Part shown: positions 61,964 through 64,000 of the stretch, piece after piece
Layout: each line of letters starts with the position of its first letter
Position numbering within the stretch: position 1 is the first letter of the stretch
Assembly: GCF_001419985.1 (NCBI RefSeq)
Contig: NZ_LJAL01000001.1
Coordinates: 496,001-560,000, forward strand
DNA length: 64,000 nt
Direction of reading: 5' to 3'
Source of the DNA: Loktanella sp. 5RATIMAR09
GTDB taxonomy: Bacteria > Pseudomonadota > Alphaproteobacteria > Rhodobacterales > Rhodobacteraceae
Program-made: the position numbers and the translations under genes
Notes under the pieces: generated by a model
Told to the model about the DNA's origin: nothing
What the model saw: the letters and a program-made list of their open reading frames with translations, nothing else
The model's database searches: none

Positions 61964-63490
61964 ATGACGATTTCCTCTTCCCTGAACGCCAGCGTTGCCG
62001 GTTTGGCGGCAAATGCCTCTCGGTTGGCCACGATCTCGGACAATATTTCGAACTCATCAACCTATGGCTACAAAAGGGCGGTGACCGATTTTCAATCAAT
62101 GGTGATCGAAAGCGGGCAGGGAACCTATTCGGCAGGTGGTGTGCGCACAACGACCTCACGCCTGATTGACGAACGCGGTGCGCTGGTGTCGACGTCAAAC
62201 CCCACTGATCTTGCCGTCCGGGGCCGGGGGATGCTGCCGGTCACGTCGGAAACCTCTGTGGCTGTCAATAATGGCGACAATCCTTTGTTCCTGACTACTA
62301 CCGGATCTTTCCGCCCGGACGCCCAAGGATACCTGCGCACGCCCGGAGGGTTGGTCTTGCTTGGGGTGCCGGCGGCGGCCGACGGAACTATTCCCAACTA
62401 TCCGCGCGATTCTATCGACGGTTTGGTACCTGTCCAGATCAACGCCAACCAATTTGCGGGCGAGGCGACGACACGTGTTGACCTTTCGGTCAACCTGCCG
62501 GCCACTTCGACGCGCGAAGGATCGCCGGGTGATACAGAAACGCTCTCGGTTGAGTATTTTGACAACCTGGGTGCGTCTTCGAACCTGAGCTTTCTGTTCA
62601 CGCCAACTGTGCCTGCAAACGGGTCATCCAATACATGGACGATGGAAATTCGCGACAGTGAGTCCGATGTCGATCTCGACGGTATTCCCGATGTTGTCGG
62701 CGAATATACACTGACTTTCGATGCAACACGCGGCGGCGGCGGCACGCTTGCAAACGTTGATTTTGCAGACCCCCTGAACCCGATTGGCGGGGCCTATGAT
62801 CCGCTGACTGGCGCACTGACGATTGCAGTTGATGGTGGGCCGATGGAGATCAATATCGGTGAATTGGGCAGCTCGATCGGATTGACCCAACTATCCGATG
62901 CCTTCGCGCCTGTTTCCATTTCCAAGAATGGCACGCCCGTGGGCAGCCTGACCTCAATCGAGGTGGACCAGAACGGTTTCGTGCGGGCGTCCTTTGACAT
63001 CGGGATCAACCGTGTTCTTTATCAAATTCCTTTGGTTGATGTGCCCAACGTCAATGGTTTGGAAACGCTTGACCAGCAAAGCTATCGTGTGACGCCTGAC
63101 AGTGGCTCTTTCTTTCTATGGGATGCGGGTGATGGGCCCACAGGGGATATCGTTGGCTTTGCCCGCGAGGAATCTGCCACCGATGTTGCCGGTGAACTGA
63201 CGGAACTGATCCAGACACAGCGGGCCTATTCGTCAAACGCGAAGGTCATCCAGACTGTGGAATCGTCCTTGGCCGAGGCAACCTCTTTACCGGTTGAGAT
63301 CATGGACTGTGTTTTGGAGAGATCGTTGTTGATCGACTTGAGCGTTTGCAGCGCAACCATTGCGCTGTTGTTAGTCAAAATACTGGACATAAGTCAGGTC
63401 CTTCATATGTGGCGCTTTGCACCGGGTTGGTTGGAAACTCCGCAAATTTATTGCGGTGCGATGCGTCATTCTGACGGAAATCACCGATGA
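61964..63490 (+). CDS. flgE: Flagellar hook protein FlgE with foreign 3' end
   Basis: Residues 1-432 are FlgE: TISSSLNASVAGLAANASRL, NISNSSTYGYKRAVTDFQSM, TSNPTDLAVRGRGMLPVTSE, and near the end LTELIQTQRAYSSNAKVIQT. A normal FlgE would stop about 15 residues later (pattern QTVDxMLQETTNLKR). Instead, from about 63260 the reading frame runs 76 codons through the reverse complement of a flagellin gene start and its leader. The C-terminal D0 helix needed for hook assembly is thus lost. AAAGG before ATG 61964. Either the gene is broken by an inversion or the contig is chimeric here. Confidence 0.85.
   Translation: MTISSSLNASVAGLAANASRLATISDNISNSSTYGYKRAVTDFQSMVIESGQGTYSAGGVRTTTSRLIDERGALVSTSNPTDLAVRGRGMLPVTSETSVAVNNGDNPLFLTTTGSFRPDAQGYLRTPGGLVLLGVPAAADGTIPNYPRDSIDGLVPVQINANQFAGEATTRVDLSVNLPATSTREGSPGDTETLSVEYFDNLGASSNLSFLFTPTVPANGSSNTWTMEIRDSESDVDLDGIPDVVGEYTLTFDATRGGGGTLANVDFADPLNPIGGAYDPLTGALTIAVDGGPMEINIGELGSSIGLTQLSDAFAPVSISKNGTPVGSLTSIEVDQNGFVRASFDIGINRVLYQIPLVDVPNVNGLETLDQQSYRVTPDSGSFFLWDAGDGPTGDIVGFAREESATDVAGELTELIQTQRAYSSNAKVIQTVESSLAEATSLPVEIMDCVLERSLLIDLSVCSATIALLLVKILDISQVLHMWRFAPGWLETPQIYCGAMRHSDGNHR
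63226..63390 (-). pseudogene. fliC: Flagellin 5' fragment (fliC), truncated
   Basis: From ATG 63390 the minus strand reads MSSILTNNSAMVALQTLKSI, then NNDLSKTQSMISTGKEVASA and KDDSTVW, the flagellin N-terminus of Rhodobacterales. Homology ends after W47 at 63250; the frame then gives seven unrelated residues and a stop at 63226. The rest of flagellin is missing and replaced by the antisense of flgE. GAAGGACC lies upstream of the ATG. About 10-13 bases (63250-63262) can belong to either gene. Confidence 0.85.
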
Positions 63491-63592
63491 CTTCGTACCG
63501 GTGCGCCTTTGTGGCGATGGCCGATATGTACCCAGTCCAGGCTGAACAACCTCTTAACTCAACCCCGCAAAATAAAGAGAATTTGACTGAAA

Positions 63593-63934
63593 TCAGGCCT
63601 TTTTCTCGAGTGCGGGGTTGTGGGTCCGGACATGTTCCAGGCGGCCTGCGTTGTCATAAACGCTTAAACCGCTTTTGACGTTCTGAAGCGCGGCAAGACG
63701 CTCGCCTGCGGCTGCGACCCCTTTGATTGCAGCCGCCATCAACGCAAGGTTCTCGTCCATCTTTTGACGCACCGGCCGCAAAACATCTTTCGTGGGACTC
63801 GTTCTTTCCAGCTGTATCAGCAGCTCCTCTTTTTGCTTCACGAACGTGGCCAACGCCTCGAAATCTGCCGCAATCAACGCTTCGCGCTCCTGATTCAGCA
63901 ACTGGTGCAATTGGGTGATGACCGTATTAAGCAA
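63593..63934 (-). CDS. FlgN-like flagellar chaperone
   Basis: A protein of 113 aa, nearly all helical with heptads: LNTVITQLHQLLNQEREALI, DFEALATFVKQKEELLIQLE and VRQKMDENLALMAAAIKGVA. This matches the FlgN pattern, a chaperone for hook-associated proteins. The start is TTG 63934, preceded by AAGGTCC, and overlaps the end of the FlgJ-like gene. About 200 bases with no other gene separate it from the flagellin fragment; they hold the flagellin leader. Confidence 0.68.
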   Translation of the reverse strand: MLNTVITQLHQLLNQEREALIAADFEALATFVKQKEELLIQLERTSPTKDVLRPVRQKMDENLALMAAAIKGVAAAGERLAALQNVKSGLSVYDNAGRLEHVRTHNPALEKKA

Positions 63935-64000
63935 TGTTTCGGACCTTCATCGCCTCGAATAGCGCCTCGGCTAACCCGATTCCCCCCGCCTTGACCATTT
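63927..64000 (-). CDS. FlgJ-like rod-binding protein (C-terminal 23 residues)
   Basis: The visible end reads MVKAGGIGLAEALFEAMKVR then NIA and stop. The KAGGIGLAEALFEAM pattern is typical of the C-terminus of the Rhodobacterales rod-binding FlgJ N-domain proteins. The N-terminal part is beyond the window. It overlaps the FlgN-like start by eight bases, so the pair is cotranscribed. Confidence 0.6.
   Translation of the reverse strand, partial: MVKAGGIGLAEALFEAMKVRNIA

Noticed and set aside
1..64000. tRNA, rRNA, CRISPR, prophage or insertion sequence
   Set aside because: No cloverleaf, rRNA segment, repeat-spacer array, integrase or transposase was recognised on either strand. Weak tRNA-like folds cannot be fully excluded without a covariance search.

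Overview
The window comes from an aerobic anoxygenic phototroph of the Rhodobacterales (Roseobacter/Rhodobacter type). Evidence: a crtEF-bchCXYZ-pufQBALMX-dxs superoperon, spheroidene-type carotenoid genes (crtC, D, E, F), a bchG-bch2-bchP-idi operon, many TGT-N12-ACA (PpsR/CrtJ) boxes, high GC, and Rhodobacterales flagellar genes. No rRNA, tRNA, CRISPR array, transposase or prophage was seen.

Layout. 1-7.5 kb: a RutR-type TetR regulator (cut by the window edge), a perfect RutR-type operator, then an N-carbamoyl-amino-acid amidohydrolase, a small GIY-YIG protein, dihydropyrimidinase and a complete NMT1-type ABC importer. This is the uptake and reductive catabolism of a pyrimidine-like ring. 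7.6-10 kb: an exported intradiol-dioxygenase-like protein, a ferric-reductase-like membrane protein and an FAD amine oxidase. 10-18 kb (minus strand): M20 deacylase, oligopeptide ABC importer, SDR and P1/DmpA aminopeptidase, a peptide or amide scavenging operon. 18.1-21.4 kb: a GtrB-GtrA-GT-C glycosyl transfer triad. 21.5-27.9 kb: a lone HyuA-type protein and a ynjF-ynjB-ynjC-ynjD transporter group. 27.9-28.3 kb: a DMP19-like gene that looks foreign.

28.4-43.2 kb is the main photosynthesis block. crtC and crtD run left; crtE, crtF, bchC, bchX, a 48-codon ORF, bchY, bchZ, pufQ, pufB, pufA, pufL, pufM, pufX and dxs run right. The divergent crtD/crtE region has two PpsR boxes and the bchC upstream region has two more plus a degenerate third. 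RNA hairpins follow pufQ and pufA, and a terminator follows pufX. 43.2-56.9 kb holds non-photosynthetic genes: RNA methyltransferase, a SLAM-like outer-membrane protein beside a CAP-domain lipoprotein, gloB, clpA, a UbiB-type kinase, an ExbB/MotB-like pair and a ChaC-like gene. 56.9-60.9 kb is the second photosynthesis block, bchG-bch2-bchP-idi, with three PpsR boxes at its head. The usual contiguous cluster is therefore split; crtA/I/B, bchIDO, bchFNBHLM, puhA and ppsR are not here.

61-64 kb is flagellar: motB, then flgE, whose last codons are replaced by the reverse complement of a flagellin 5' end, then a FlgN-like gene and the end of a FlgJ-like gene on the minus strand. This flgE/fliC junction is either a real inversion breakpoint or an assembly chimera and is the oddest structure in the window. 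Other points of interest are a palindromic repeat family that brackets the GIY-YIG gene, a strongly translated small ORF between bchX and bchY, a probably frameshifted two-helix membrane protein after dxs, and a possible pufX 3'-UTR small RNA.
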